Below are positions 10,991 through 24,276 of a stretch of DNA of 64,000 nt, piece after piece (position 1 is the first letter of the stretch; the number at the start of each line of letters is the position of its first letter). The stretch lies in assembly GCA_036850905.1 (NCBI GenBank), contig CM072096.1, forward strand, positions 42,090,810 through 42,154,809, given 5' to 3'. A model generated the notes under the pieces. It searched no databases. It saw only the letters and a program-made list of their open reading frames with translations, and was not told where the DNA came from. This stretch comes from Luffa acutangula. Lineage: Eukaryota; Streptophyta; Magnoliopsida; Cucurbitales; Cucurbitaceae. The position numbers and the translations under genes were made by a program.

Positions 10991-13900
10991 TCAATTATCT
11001 ACCAACCTTAGGGAAGGATATTTTGACTGAAACTCCTCACCCCAATAATGCTTCACACGCTGTCCATTCACCTTGAACAATCTCCCATCTTTTTCATCCT
11101 GCAAAGTAATTGCTCTATTGGAAAAAACCTCAATCACAATAAACGGTCCTGACCATTTAGATTTTAATTTTCCAGGAAATAATTTTAATCTAGAATTATA
11201 AAGCAAAACTTTTTGACCCTTGACAAACTCCTTAGATTTAATTTTTTTGTCATGTCACAACTTAGTCTTTTCCTTATACATTTTCGCATTTTCGTAAGAA
11301 AATTGACGAAATTCTTCCAACTCATTAAGCTGCAGCATTCTTATTGCTCCTGCACGACTTAGATCAAAATTTAACTTTTTCAAAGCCCAAAATTTTTTAT
11401 GCTCAAGTTCTAATGGTAAATGGCAAGCTTTCCCATACACTAACCTATAGGGAGACATACCTAGATGAGTCTTATAAGTTGTCCTATAAGCCCAAAGAGC
11501 CTCATCCAACCTAAAGGACCAATCCTTTCTAGATGGATGGACTACTTTCTCTAAAATAGCTTTTATTTCCCTATTACTAATTTCAGCCTGACCATCTGCT
11601 TGTGGGTGATAAGGGTGAAGGAATTGAATCCTCTAGCGGAAGCGGTTTTCACCGTTTGTGATTTAATTTCTAATTAGAATACCGATACGTTGGGCAAAAA
11701 TAAAAACAGAAACGATTTCTATTTAGATCTATGTTAAGCATGCTGAAAAATTACTCTAAACCACTTTAGAGTTGAAGAAACTTACGTGAATTGTAGTGGC
11801 CAAACTCCTCGGCACAATGCTCCAACTTGAAATTCACGTATAGCCTTTTTGCTCCAAGAACACTACCAAAACAGTACACCCACTATAACTCTTGGGACTC
11901 AAGATTCGGCTTGTGGGAACCCAAAACTAGGTTTGGAAGAAAAAAAAAACTGCAGCAAACAAGTTGCTGTAATTTTTGGAGAGAAAGCCAGAGAGAGTAT
12001 TGAGAGAGAAAACTATTATCTGTCTATCAACCAAATGAGAGTCGGGTTCCTCTAATGGGTAACCCCCTCAACACTTAACGATAAGTGGGGAAGTTAAAAA
12101 AACCTACTCCATCTAGATCGTTGGATCAAATCCATACGATCTTGGCCGTCCATTAATTAAATAATAAAAATCATTTAATTAATTATAATAATTATAATTA
12201 ATTTAATTAAATCAATATTAATTAAACCAATTATAACCTAAGGTATTTAATTCAATTTGAATCATATTCAATTGAATTAAATTGGCCATTCAATTAATCT
12301 CATCAATTGAATCCACATTAATTAAATATCAAATATTTAATTAATTTTATAATTGAATCACATTCAATTTTATTTCTCATTTAACCTATAGTTTTAATGT
12401 GCATCAAAATGTACATTAATATAAACTATAGTATTAATTTGATTAAATCACATTTAACCAAACTAAATTAAATTAATTAATTCCCAATAATTAATTCATG
12501 AATTAATCAAATATCACATATTTAATTAAATTCATAATTCTCTCTTTAATTAATTTTGAATCATATCCAAAATTAATTATAAAGTTTAATTCTATAATTA
12601 AACTTTATACTATAATATATCTCCATACATTATATTAATTCCTTTTAATATCAAGACTAAATCATCTCAGAACCCGTTATGAGCTAGCAGGTGGACCTAA
12701 TGGACCTACAGATTAGAAGCTCCAACGATACGAGATTGATCAGCTAAACTCATTAACCGAGTCAATCAACATTCGTTAACCGTGGGACACTCCACTAAAG
12801 ACCCACAGCTGCACTCTTCTCACTGTAAAATATTTCTGTGTCCACGGATATCGACCAATTGCAGTAAGTCAATCCTTCACGTCTGTTCATAACACCAGCT
12901 GGGTCAAATTACCGTTTTACCCCTGGGTTACCTCTGGATCCTTAAGTACCACTGATCCCTCTAATGAACAATTTGTTTAGGGTCCAACCACTAAACAGAA
13001 ATTTCTCTCGGGCCAAGAAAGGACAGCGCGCTTTTGTTCAAGCCCCGGAATCAGCCCTTAAGGGAACACACATCTACTTGCCCCAATAGAGGAAGGAGTG
13101 AATTCCATCTTGTACTGTTATGTTCCTAGCCCCCATTCGGTCTTGCCCCTGATATGGTAGGAATATTGAGTCGGCGAGCAGGCCACTCTCACCCATACAA
13201 ATCTAAGGACAATCCCTCCTGAAAAGGAGTTCATAACAGACTCAGGATTGAGATTGAGTTACCTAGGTCATCCTATTGAAATAGAAACCTAGACTAGTTA
13301 ACGGCGTTACATCTAGTGGTTACTATTTCGCAGTCTTGTCTTATGCAAACTCATTGCATAGGATACCCCCACCCGCATGTCTCCTACATGGATGCTTTGG
13401 ATCATTGCATCTGTATCGGATACAAGGTGGACCGTATCACATAGTGTCACCAGGATAAGGTACCCAGCCTTATCCCTATACTATAGACCATTTAGGTTGT
13501 TACTTGGATACTGATCCCCGTATGTCCCTACATACTAGTCCAAGTTTCATTTAAACAACCTCGGATCTTAGTTTATTGGATTTAGGGTTTATTAATACAA
13601 ACTCGATTTATTCAATAATCAAATTACTGAATCACTCAAATAACGACTTATTGAGATCTAATAATTTGTTTCATTTACTATCTACGAGTTTTAGGGCATA
13701 AAACCCAACAAAGGGGTAGCTATCCTATGCTTAATCTCATACTTAGCTAAAAGCTTAGTTAAGATATTATTAACAAAATGTGTACCCTCATCACTTATTA
13801 GAGCTCTAGGTGTCCCGAACCGCGCAAAGATGTGCGATTGAAGGAACCTTGCTACTGTCTTGGCATCACTCTGATGGCATGCAATGGCCTCCACCCACTT

Positions 13901-16900
13901 GGACACGTAATCAACTGCCAATAAGATAAAAACATTGCCATTAGAAGGGGGAAATGGCCCCGTAAAATCAATACCCCATACATCGAATAATTCAACTTCT
14001 AAAATGTAAGTAAGAGGCATTTCATCTCTAGGCCCCAAGTTTCCTCTCCTTTGACAAGCGTCACATTGCTTGTAGAACCAGTGGGCATCCTTGAATAACG
14101 TAGGCCAGAAAAATCCGCAATGCAAAATCCTCATAGTCGTCCTCTGACCGCTGAAATGACCTCCATACGGCGAAGAGTGACATTGCTCCAGGATTTCCTT
14201 TGCTTCAGCACCTGAAACACACCTACGAATAATACCATCAGAGCATTGCTTATACATAAATGGCTCATCCCAAAAGAAAAATTTCGCATCATGCTTAAAC
14301 TTTTTCTTCTGCCTCCAATCCATGTCAATAGGAGTGACTCCCTTTACTAAAAAGTTGGCAATATCAGCATACCAAGGGACATCCCTGACTACCTTTACCT
14401 GAACAGCAAAAAGCTGTTCATCTGGAAAAGAATCGGAAATGGCAGATTGCTCCAGCAAAGATGATGATGGATCAAGACGAGACAAGTGATCTGCAATGAC
14501 ATTCTCTGATCCCTTCTTGTCCTTTATCTCCAAGTCGAATTCCTGCAGTAATAAAATCCAACGAATTAGTCTAGGCTTTGCGTCTTTCTTTGACATTAAA
14601 TACCTTATTGTTGCATGATCCGTGAACACCGTGACTTTAGATCCAACCAAATATGGCCGAAATTTCTCAAAAGCAAACACAACAGCTAACAACTCCTTTT
14701 CAGTAGTTGTGTAGTTGACCTATGCTTCATTTAAAACCTTGCTTGCATAATATATAGGATGAATAAATTTGCCCTGCTTTTGCCCCAGCATTGCACCTAC
14801 CGCAGCATCATTCGCATCACACATTACCTCGAATGGCAAATTCCAATTAGGCGCGCAGAGAATGGGTGCTGAGATTAAAGCAGCCTTCAATGTTTCAAAA
14901 GCCTTCCTACAATCTGCATTAAAGTCAAAAACATGATCAGTGCACAATAAGTTACAAAGAGGTTTACTGATTTTGGAAAAATCCTTTATGAACCTCCTAT
15001 AAAATCCAGTATGCCCTAAGAAGCTCCGAATTCCCTTCACTGAATTCGGTGGTTCTAGTCTTTCAATAACCTCAACTTTTGCTCTATCAACTTCTAGACC
15101 ATTCTTAGAAATCCTATGGCCTAACACTATGCCCTCCTTCACCATGAAGTGGCACTTCTCCCAATTAAGAACTAGATGGGTATCCTCACATCTTTTTAAC
15201 ACCTTTCCTAAATTATCTAAACAACTCTGAAAAGACCCTCCAAAAACTGAAAAATCGTCCATAAAGACTTCAACAGTGGACTCAATCATATCAGAAAAAA
15301 TTGCTAACATACACCGCTGAAATGTTGCTGGAGCATTGCAGAGGCCAAAAGGCATTCGCCTGAAAGCAAACGTCCCATAAGGGCAGGTGAAAGTGGTTTT
15401 TTCCTGATCCTCAGGAGCAATAGTAATCTGGTTATACCCAGAATAACCATCCAAGAAACAGTAATAGGCCTGACCAGCCAATCGATCCAACATCTGGTCG
15501 ATAAATGGTAGAGGGAAATGATCCTTTCGGGTGGCTTTATTAAGCCTTCTATAATCCATACAAACCCTCCAGCCAGTTACTGTCCTTGGGGGGATCAACT
15601 CATTATCTTTATTGCTTACCACAGTGACACCTCCTTTCTTAGGAACACATTGGACAGGGCTTACCCAATTGCTATCGGCAATTGGATAGATGATCCCAGC
15701 ATCCAACCATTTAATTACCTCTTTTTTAACAACCTCTTTCATTGCAGGGTTAAGCCTTCTTTGTTGCTCAATACTCCTAAAGGATCCCTCCTCTAGAGTG
15801 ATTTTGTGCATACAAAAAGACGGGCTAATTCCCTGAATATCAGCCAATGTCCAACCTATAGCTTTGCGGTATTGCTGCAGCAATTTTATTAAGGCCTCCT
15901 CATGCTCCGGCATTAAATCTGATGCAACAATAATGGGCAATGTCTTACTTTCCCCAAGATACACATACTTTAGATGATCCGGTAAAGGTTTCAAATCTAA
16001 AGTGGGTGCCTCAATTAGGGATTGCTTAATTGGGGGAGCCTTTCTTTGATCTAAATCTAAAGACTCAAAAACATCCTCACACCTAAACAATTCTTTTTCA
16101 TTTTTTCTATCTAAAGAACAAAATTCAAAATCTTCTACACTAACCTCTCCATGCTTTTCCGAATGCTTATCAGCCGAATCCTGTATTGCTGTCTCAATAA
16201 CTGTGCTCTCAAGAATCCTAATGAAGGAGCAATCCTCCATCTCGTATGGATATTTCATGGCTTTAAACACATTAAATTTTACTTCCTCATTATAGACTTT
16301 CATTGTTAATTCTCCTTTTTGAACATCTATTAACGCCCTACCAGTAGCCAAAAATGGACGACCTAGAATAATTGGGACATCTTTATCAGCCTCATAGTCT
16401 AAAATAATAAAATCAACAGGAAATATGAATTTATCCACTTTTACTAAGACATCCTCAATTTTACCCTCTGGATATGTGATAGACCTATCAGCTAGTTGGA
16501 GTGTAACTGTGGTAGGTCTAGCTTCACCAATACCTAACTTCCGATAGACCGAAAGAGGCATAAGGTTAATGCTTGCGCCTAAATCACAGAGTGCTCTACC
16601 TAATTCCTTTCCACCTATAGACACAGGTATAGTAAATGACCCTGGATCCTTAGCCTTGGGGGGTAGACCATTCTTAAGAATAGCACTACACTCCTCAGTA
16701 AGAGATACAGTTTCAAACTCACCTAACCTTTTCTTTTTAGACAAAATATCCTTAAGAAATTTAGCAAAATTAGGCATTTGCTCAATAGCTTCTACTAAAG
16801 GGATATTTATATGCAACTGCTTAAGAATCTCTAAAAACTTTTTAAATTGACCATCATGATTCTTAGGTTTTTGTCTTTGTGGAAAAGGTAGAGGTGGTAC

Positions 16901-18607
16901 ATAAGGTGGGGGCGGCACATATGGTGGTTCTACATCTGGCACAGAACCAGATGCTCCAGCATTCTCTTTGCTGCCTCCAGCACCCTGACCAGACTCCAAC
17001 TCTTCCTCGACAACAGCATTATTATTTCTATCACCATTTTTATCTATAACCTGGGTTTTACTAGGCTCAATTCTTTCTTCTAATGGCTTACCACTCCTAA
17101 GAGTAACTGCCTTTACCTGCTCCTTACCTTCCCTTCTAGGGTGTTCAGTATCTGATGGAAGTTTCCCTTGAGGCCTTGCCTTTAGCTCATTAGCTAGCTG
17201 ACCCACTTGCAATTCCAGGGCCCTCATCGAAGCTTGATTACTTTGAATTGTAGCGTCTGTGCGAGCCATAAATTCTTTCATCATCGCCTCGAGAGAATTT
17301 CCCGAATTTTGCTGGGGCAAAGCCGACTTATTTTGTTGGGGCATTACCTGCGCTTTAGCAAATCCCGGCTGGTTCATCTTTTGTTGCGCTTGTACGTTAT
17401 TTCCTTGACCTCCCCATGAGAAGTTGGGGTGGTTGCGCCAACTTGGATTATAGAAGTTAGAATAAGGGTTGTTCCTCTGATTACCTACAAAAAACACAGA
17501 AGCTGGATTGCTGGGGAAAAACTCGTAGTTGTGGTCTTCACCACAATAGACACATGCTTCGTCCGTGACTTGGTTCACCACTACTGCAGGCTCCATAGCT
17601 GGTGGCTGCTGATGACTAATCACTGTCACATTCTTAAGAGCGTTAGCAATCATAGCAAGATCAGCCTTAATGGTGGACACACCATCAACCTCTAATACAC
17701 TCTTAACCTTCTTATTCGTGCCTCTAACATCCGACCACTGACAATTATTAATAGATATTCTTTCTAAAATTTCATAGGCTTCATCAAAAGTTTTTGCCAA
17801 AAGGGCCCCTCCAGCCGAAGCATCGACCATACCTTGGGTTACTCCATTTAAACCATTGTAAAATGTTTCCATTTGAATACAATGAGGTAACCCATGATGG
17901 GGACACTTTCGCAAAAGCTCCTTAAACCTCTCCCAAGCCTCACTAAAAGTCTCATCCTCAAGTTGCCTAAACCCTACTATTTCACTCCTTAATTTAGCAT
18001 TTCTATTAGGTGGGAAATATTTACTCAAAAATTTTTCAGCTAACTCATCCCACGTCCTAATTGATCCTGGAGCAAAAGAGTTTAACCATGACTTTTCTCC
18101 ATCTCTAAGAGAATACGGGAACAAAGTTAATCTAAGAGCATCTCTAGGCACTCCTTGAATTACAAAAGAATCACTAACTCCTAGAAAAGACTTAAGATGT
18201 AAATGAGGGTCTTCAGATGACAAACCATGGAATTGCCCCACGGTTTTCAACATCTGAAACATTACCGGTTTCATTTCAAAATTTGCCGCTTGGATTTGGG
18301 GACGTGCAATCCCTGGATTCAACTCATTAAACATCGGGACAGCATATGCTCGAATGGCTCTGGTCCTATCGTTCGCTATCAAGATAGGATTCTCAGCCTG
18401 ATTATTTTGCTGCTCATTTTGCTCAAACAGTGGGTTTTGCTGCAGCAACGGATTCTGCTGGGGGTTCACTGCTACTGGACCTTCAGGAACCTGCGGTAGT
18501 TGCGGCACATTCTCCATCTGGTTTCTGCACTGCTCCCTCCTTCTGTTCCTAAATGTCCTTTCAATTTCTGGATCAAGCTCAAACCGTACCCCAAGCGGAT
18601 CGCTCAT
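10991..18607 (-). pseudogene. Athila gag-pol polyprotein, broken
   Basis: The ATG at 18607 starts Gag (MSDPLGVRFELDPEIE). The retrotransposon Gag domain is followed by a degenerate zinc knuckle (CVYCGEDHNYEFF). A protease with the Athila-like active site CDLGAS lies near 16580, reverse transcriptase near 15700-15000 (FMDDFSVFGG near 15260), RNase H near 14900-14500 and integrase from about 14200 (zinc-binding H...H...CDACQR). Lesions are a TAG at 14720-14722 in RNase H, the solo LTR 11616-13710 splitting the integrase core, and a TGA at 11255-11257 before the integrase C-terminal region (ends 10991). Removing the solo LTR restores the continuous IATPYHPQADGQAE motif, which proves insertion. 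No functional polyprotein is expected. Confidence 0.92.
11616..13710. mobile_element. Solo LTR inserted in the Athila integrase
   Basis: 2095 bases running from TGAAGGAATTG to ATAAAACCCAACA, with AAGGG at both 11611-11615 and 13711-13715. There is no internal PBS, coding region or second LTR, so this is a solo LTR left by recombination. It belongs to the same family as 36377-38478 and several truncated copies in this window. The interior is AT-rich (12130-12650), followed by a conserved GC-richer block. Confidence 0.88.
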
Positions 18608-18711
18608 GCACCAAAATCACACCTGCAAAAACAAAAGAAACAATCAAAAAGTTCTAACACCAAACCACTAAAACACATACACAAAACAGATCAGATAAAA
18701 ACTTATTCAAG

Positions 18712-18729
18712 TCCCCGGCAACGGCGCCA
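18712..18729 (-). promoter_or_regulatory. Athila primer binding site (tRNA-Asp type)
   Basis: Minus-strand TGGCGCCGTTGCCGGGGA is complementary to the 3-prime end of plant tRNA-Asp. It lies a few bases downstream of the element's 5-prime LTR (18736-19902). Confidence 0.85.
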
Positions 18730-18735
18730 AAAACT

Positions 18736-19902
18736 TGTTGGGTTCCTAGAGTGAGTAATAATATAGTATAAAATACTCTAGAATTCCTGTGCAAATATAC
18801 ACAGTCTGCAGCAAGTAATATTATCAATCCAAGGTCTGAATGAGTTTCCACTTTATCTATTTTGCGTAACTTCTTAATGGTTTCGAAGATAGTAAAAATG
18901 TTGGGTTTTATCGGAATTATGCTGAAGCAAAATAAATGACAGAACAACGAGTAAACAAATAGATAGACAGATTAAAGGCAGGCGCTGGTTAGGCTTTAGT
19001 GACTGTTCTAAGATATGCTCTAGCAATATTATTGATCATGCATTTCTCGCAGTATTATTAGCGGATTCCTCCCGGAACTCCGGATCTTTTGGCATATATT
19101 TCAAACCCAATGAAGAGCGACCGATCAAGCACTAGGCAACTGGCTATCCCTAGCTCAGTCACTGGCATTCACCAATACACAATGATCGTAGTGTGGATAA
19201 TTGCCACACACTCTCTAAATCATCCCTGAAACTAGAGAGAGCTATCCATACCGGCTGGCCAGGCGGGCATAAAATGAGTTTAGGCACAACAATTAACCAA
19301 AATGCGATAGTCAATATATTACTAGAGATGAAGCACAGTAATCACATTATTCCTAACCAACACCTTAAGCTACTTAGTTCATAATAAGCATAGGAATACG
19401 AATTACAATCTGAGTATGCATGTCCATAACCACAAGTTGATAAAGAAAATAGACTCCCTAATCAGCTTGCGGATGATGGTGTTCTTGATAATCTTCAATC
19501 TCCCTATACTATTCGGCTTCCAAGGGAAAACATGGAATGACTTTGACTTTGACGGCTACTTCCTTTTATAGAAGGATGGGAGGCTTGAATTAGGTCAACT
19601 AGGACACGTGTAAGGCTCTCCTTGATCCTTTATCACGAAAATAACTCAACAGAAGTCGGTTCATGAAGTTGGCTAACGAGCTGTGATGTGGCAGTTTCTG
19701 CTCCCAGTTTTGCTGCAGCATAGAATTTGCTCCCTCTAGTCGCTCAGCGGCATAATCTGCATAAAGTGATTTCCAAAGCTTCCATTCTTCCAAATGGGTT
19801 AAATCATGTAATATCTCTCTAAAACCAACCCTATTAAGCATTAAAGACACACAAATCCTTATATAAATGAGGCCTAAATAACTACCTTTTGGGCAGTTAT
19901 CA
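18736..19902 (-). repeat. Athila 5-prime LTR (right end)
   Basis: 1167 bases, the same length as 6040-7206 and differing at roughly a dozen positions by eye. It ends at CA before the ATAAT duplication. It should carry the minus-strand promoter of the element. Confidence 0.9.
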
Positions 19903-19907
19903 ATAAT

Positions 19908-22843
19908 CCTACTCCGGGGATAGCTTGAAGGAGGCCTTTACAAACTGGTTCTTCCTTCGTGTCGTTCTCCTACACCTTCAACAGTGTCTCCTGTTGCTCT
20001 CATGTCGTCATTCCAAGATGTCAACCTATGGCATCAGCGGTTAGGTCATACAGCAATACCTATAGTTCAACGTGTTCTCCAGGATTGTAATTTTCCTTTC
20101 AGTAAAAAGAGTAGTCAATTTTGTAAATCTTTCCAAGTTGCGAAGAGTCATAGACTACCGTTTTTGTCCTCTGAGTCTAGATCATCAGAACCTTTTGCCT
20201 TAGTGTATTCGGACCAATGGGGTCCCTCTCCTTTACAATCTATAAACGGTGCAAGATATTTTTTGTTATTCGTTGATGACTACACTCGATATACATGGTT
20301 GTATCTACTAAAATCTAAGAGTGATTTTCTGTCCTTTTTCATGTCTTTCAAAGCTATGGTTGAAACTCAATTTAATGCTCCCATAAAGTCTCTCCAAACT
20401 GATGGCGGAACTGAGTTCAAACCTTTGTCCTCCATTATGACCTCCTGTGGCATTATCCATAGACTATCTTGTCCCTACACTCCGCAACAAAACGGTAGCG
20501 TCGAACGCAAGAATAGACAGGTCGTTGAAGTTGGCCTATCCCTTCTTGCACATTCCTCTGTTCCTCAAGTCTATTGGTCGTATGCCTTCCAAACTGCGGT
20601 CTTTCTCATCAATCGCTTACCATCCTCTGTTATTAACTATAAATCCCCATATTTCTTGTTACGTGGTAAGGTTCCTGTGTACAATCTTTTAAAAACGTTT
20701 GGTTGTTCCTGTTTCCCTTTCCTACGACCATATAATGACCACAAACTTCACTTTCGCTCTAAGGAGTGCGTCTTCCTAGGCTATAGCTCGTCTCACAAAG
20801 GGTACCTTTGTCTTGATCATGCTTCAGGCCGCCTCTTCGTCTCACGCCAAGTCGTCTTCAATGAACTTAATTTCCCTTTTGAGTCATCCACATCTATGTC
20901 GTCTGTCAAACAGACCTCTTCTGATTCCTTTTATTCTCTAGGCTCTCTTCTCTCACTCCACTCCACCTCTTTTCCCTCTACTCCAGGTCTTTTGTCTCCC
21001 CCTTCAAGTCCATCACCGATTATCTCTGCTCAGATGCCTTCTCATGCCTCAATACCTGTTGTTCCTTCTACCAATATCTCTTCACCATCCACCCAGTCTC
21101 CTGATCTTTCCCCTACTATATCTTCCTCACCTTCAAGTCCTTCATCTTCTGCTAGTATTTCATCTACTAACAGTTCTCCTCCATCCTCGCCTTCTGACCT
21201 GCCTATCCCATCCAACTCACACCCTATTAACACCCATCATATGATTACACGATCCAAAAATGGCATCTTCAAACCTAAAGCCTGGTTAGCCTCCTCGATT
21301 GCTTCACAGTTGCCATCCGAACCATCAAATTATAAGCAAGCTCTATAGGATCCAAAATGGAAAGCACCGATGGACAGTGAATATGAGGCTCTAATCAGAA
21401 ATAACACTTGGTCCTTGGTTCCTCTCCCTGCTGATCGAAAAATCATTGGCTGTCGGTGGGTATTTCGAATTAAACTCAAGCAAAATGGTGAGATTGATCG
21501 ATATAAGGCGCGCTTAGTTGCTCAAGGCTATAATCAAGCTTTTGGTGTGGATTATTTCGAGACTTTTAGTCCGGTTGTTAAGCCAGCAACCATCCGCATT
21601 GTTCTCTCCTTAGCAGTCACTCATAGCTGGCCTATCCGTCAATTGGATGTACACAATGCCTTCTTACATGGTGACTTACAAGAAGAGGTCTTCATGCGCC
21701 AACCAGACGGCTTTGAAGATAAGTCTCATCCTCATCATGTTCTTCGGCTACATAAGTCTCTCTATGGCCTTAAGCAAAGCCCTCGAGCTTGGTTTCATAA
21801 ACTGAGTAGCAGCCTTCTTGCTTGGGGATTCGAGGCTGCGAAAGCTGATACATCCATGATGGTTTACAAATCTGGTTCAAGTGTTGTTATCTTCTTAATT
21901 TACGTAGATGACATCTTGGTCACTGGTAACACTATATCTCTCATTCAGCATTTTATTTCAAGCTTGCATAATCTGTTTTCTCTGAAGGACATGGGGGAAT
22001 TATCATTTTTTCTAGGCATTGAGATTATGAGATCAGGCGGTAACCTTCATCTCTCTCAACAAAAATACATCTCTGATCTAGTCTCGAGGGCCAGCCTTTC
22101 TTCATGTAAACCAGCTTCTTCTCCCATGGTCTCTGGTACTCCCTTGTCTTTATCTGATGGTGTCTTGTTGGATTCACCCACTGAATATAGAAGTCTTGTG
22201 GGAGCTCTACAATATTGCACCATCACTCGTCCAGATATCAGCTATGCGGTAAACAAACTTTGTCAATTTCTCCATGCTCCAACTTCCTCCCATTTGCAGG
22301 TTGTTAAGCGATTGATTCGGTACTTGGACATCTCACATGGGCATCATCATCTCTCCCTCGGCAGCTCACTCTATAACATGTTACACTGATGCCGACTGGG
22401 CAAGTTGCCCCGATGACAGGAGAAGCACCAGCGGTTATTGTACCTTCTTTGGTAATAATCTTGTGTCCTGGAACTCCTCAAAGCAGAAGGTGGTGTCATG
22501 CTCCAGTGCCGAGTCGGAGTATCGCGGGATGTCCAATGCAGCAACTGAGATTTCTTGGGTGCAGTCCATTCTTCGTGAGCTTGGCATATCTTCTCCCCCT
22601 CATTTATTACTTTGTGACAACCTCAGTGCTACTTACATTGCTGCTAATCCAGTACTACATCAACGAACTAAGCACGTCGAGGTTGATCACCACTTTATAA
22701 GAGAGAAGATTGCAAGGAGACAACTCATTGTTCGTTTTGTGCCTTCCGAAGACCAGCTCGCCGACATCATGACAAAGGGTTTACCTTCTCCTCGTTTTGT
22801 TAGTCTTAGAACCAAGCTAAATGTGGTGCCTATACCGATTTAG
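19908..22843 (+). pseudogene. Copia integrase, reverse transcriptase and RNase H
   Basis: This continues the frame cut at 6039. It holds the GAG-pre-integrase motif WHQRLGH (about 20026), the integrase core with YSDQWGP, QTDGGTEF and PYTPQQNGSVE, RT with KARLVAQGYNQ and YVDDILVTG (about 21900) and RNase H with YTDADWA and SAESEYRG. Breaks are TAG at 19921-19923 just after the junction, TAG at 21346-21348 between integrase and RT, and a frameshift near 22360-22385 at the start of RNase H. The second cysteine of the integrase zinc motif also seems lost (CKSF). The enzyme set would reverse-transcribe and integrate the element, but this copy is dead. Confidence 0.9.
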
Positions 22844-22855
22844 CTTGCGGGGGGA
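22842..22855 (+). promoter_or_regulatory. Copia polypurine tract
   Basis: GCTTGCGGGGGGA lies immediately before the 3-prime LTR, the expected place for the plus-strand primer. Confidence 0.75.
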
Positions 22856-23047
22856 TATTATACAGAGCTTTTTACCCCTTTACATTTACCGTTTTTCTGT
22901 TATTTTCACTGTGTATTCTTCTTGCTTTTACCACTTACCTCTTGTAATAGGACATGTGTCCATCTGGTTGGTTATATAACAATGCTACAGTGCTCAGTAT
23001 TATTCAGTTGAGCTATTCCCAAATTCTCTCTTTCTCACAGCAGTACA
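22856..23047 (+). repeat. Copia 3-prime LTR
   Basis: 192 bases matching 4078-4269 with two visible substitutions. It is followed by the CATTT target duplication. Confidence 0.9.
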
Positions 23048-23052
23048 CATTT

Positions 23053-23520
23053 TAACCCTTGCAACCAACTAAATTGGTTATTCTAACCAAACTAAGAAGA
23101 AGACAAAATGACGTTAAAAACAAACATTTAACAAAGAGAAAATTAAAAGAAAAATCAATCCTAATTAAACCAAATTTGCAAACATAAATTATTTATGCAT
23201 TGCAACGATTAAATTATAAATTAATTTAATAAACCGAGCAAAAATAAGTGGCTACAAACTTTTCCATAACAATTATCCAATTCCTAATTTACATATTTAA
23301 CACTCACCACACAAGAACATATGGAACATGATAAATATCACATAAGCAATTTACAATACATTAACACCCCAAAATTTTACAATTATCATGATAACCAACA
23401 ATTTTACAATCAAACAAGAAATTTCCAACATTCTGATAGCAGAGCCATTTACATTTAGGCCATTCCTAAACAAAGTGGTTCCTTTCTTTTCTGCTTAACC
23501 CTTTTTTTAGTTCAAAAACA
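23053..23520. other. AT-rich intergenic DNA, no gene seen
   Basis: This continues the sequence that preceded the Copia insertion at 4072. A-rich, with no coding frame and no repeat ends recognised. Confidence 0.5.
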
Positions 23521-23601
23521 TTTGGGTGTAGAGACAGGATTCAAACCTCTGACCTCTATGTCGAGTGTACATGCCAATTATTGTTGAGCTATGCTCGCTT
23601 T
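23521..23601 (-). repeat. tRNA-derived SINE, minus strand
   Basis: The reverse complement reads GCATAGCTCAAC ... ATTGGCATGTACACTCGAC ... GAGGTTTGAATCCTG, matching the A-box and B-box arrangement of the copy at 1033-1120. Confidence 0.6.
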
Positions 23602-23753
23602 GGCTTTTCTACCTAATCCTTGGCCCAATAATTATCTTCTTCTATAGTTGTGAACTATTCATAGTTGCAATAATTATCTTCACTTGCTTTTGAAAAGGAT
23701 AATTAGGCATATCTCTTAAAATCTTCCACATCTTCTTCAATATTCCAAAAGTT

Positions 23754-24276
23754 CACTCTGTAACGATCTAACTTCACAATAGTCTATTTGGGACCATTAC
23801 TACATGCATGCTATGGAGACCTTATAAAGTGAAAGCAACATTTTAAACGTGAACTTTTAAAAGGAATAAAACTTCAAAAAGATTCTTTATTCGGGGTCCC
23901 ATATTTAAAGAAAACAAAATTCTCAAACGCATAAAGTCTAGCAAAGCAATCTTGGCCTCAAGAAGTTCTCAAATCAAATTTAAAACGTTTAAGGAACAAA
24001 AATAAGATTTTTAATCAAAAGCTAAAACAAAAAATGATTTCATGGTTCTAGCCTCCCATGGTTGCCTAGCAATTTCCATCAATCATCCTACATGCCCGTA
24101 CCTTTACCTAAAAACAACTTTCATAGAAAGAATGAGTATTTAAAATACTCAGTAAGTATTTCTACTATTGGGGTCGAGATATGCAAACACATACATCATA
24201 ATTCATGCTATTCTAGTGGGACCTATTTCTTTCCTCTAAGACAATAAATTTCCTTTAAGGCATTAACATGGACAAT
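23754..24276 (-). repeat. Fragment of a Tekay/Del-like LTR, antisense
   Basis: It begins TGTAACGATCTAAC, the inverse of the LTR end GATCGTTACA seen at 39832-39841. It then carries related phrases (for example ATTTAAAATACTCAGTAAGTA, near the inverse of the block at 39454-39480). It stops abruptly at the next LTR fragment. Confidence 0.5.

Larger units (their letters stand above)
6040..19902 (-). mobile_element. Ty3/Gypsy Athila-type retrotransposon nested in the Copia element
   Basis: Two 1167-base LTRs with TG...CA ends lie in direct orientation, with ATAAT duplicated at 6035-6039 and 19903-19907. The PBS beside the right LTR matches tRNA-Asp, as in Athila elements, and a polypurine tract abuts the left LTR. 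The coding strand is minus: gag-pol at 18607 down to 10991 and an extra downstream frame at 10126-8462. I see only about a dozen differences between the LTRs, so it is young. Pol carries nonsense codons and is split by a solo LTR at 11616-13710. Confidence 0.93.
4078..23047 (+). mobile_element. Ty1/Copia LTR retrotransposon, interrupted by an Athila element
   Basis: The element has two 192-base LTRs (4078-4269 and 22856-23047), an initiator-tRNA-Met-type PBS, a polypurine tract and a CATTT duplication on both sides (4073-4077 and 23048-23052). Gag, protease, integrase, RT and RNase H occur in Copia order once the nested insert (6040-19902) is removed. The LTRs show only two differences that I can see, so the insertion is recent. 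Pol is disabled by two stops and a frameshift. The short LTR is compatible with Ale-type lineages, but the lineage was not tested. Confidence 0.93.
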
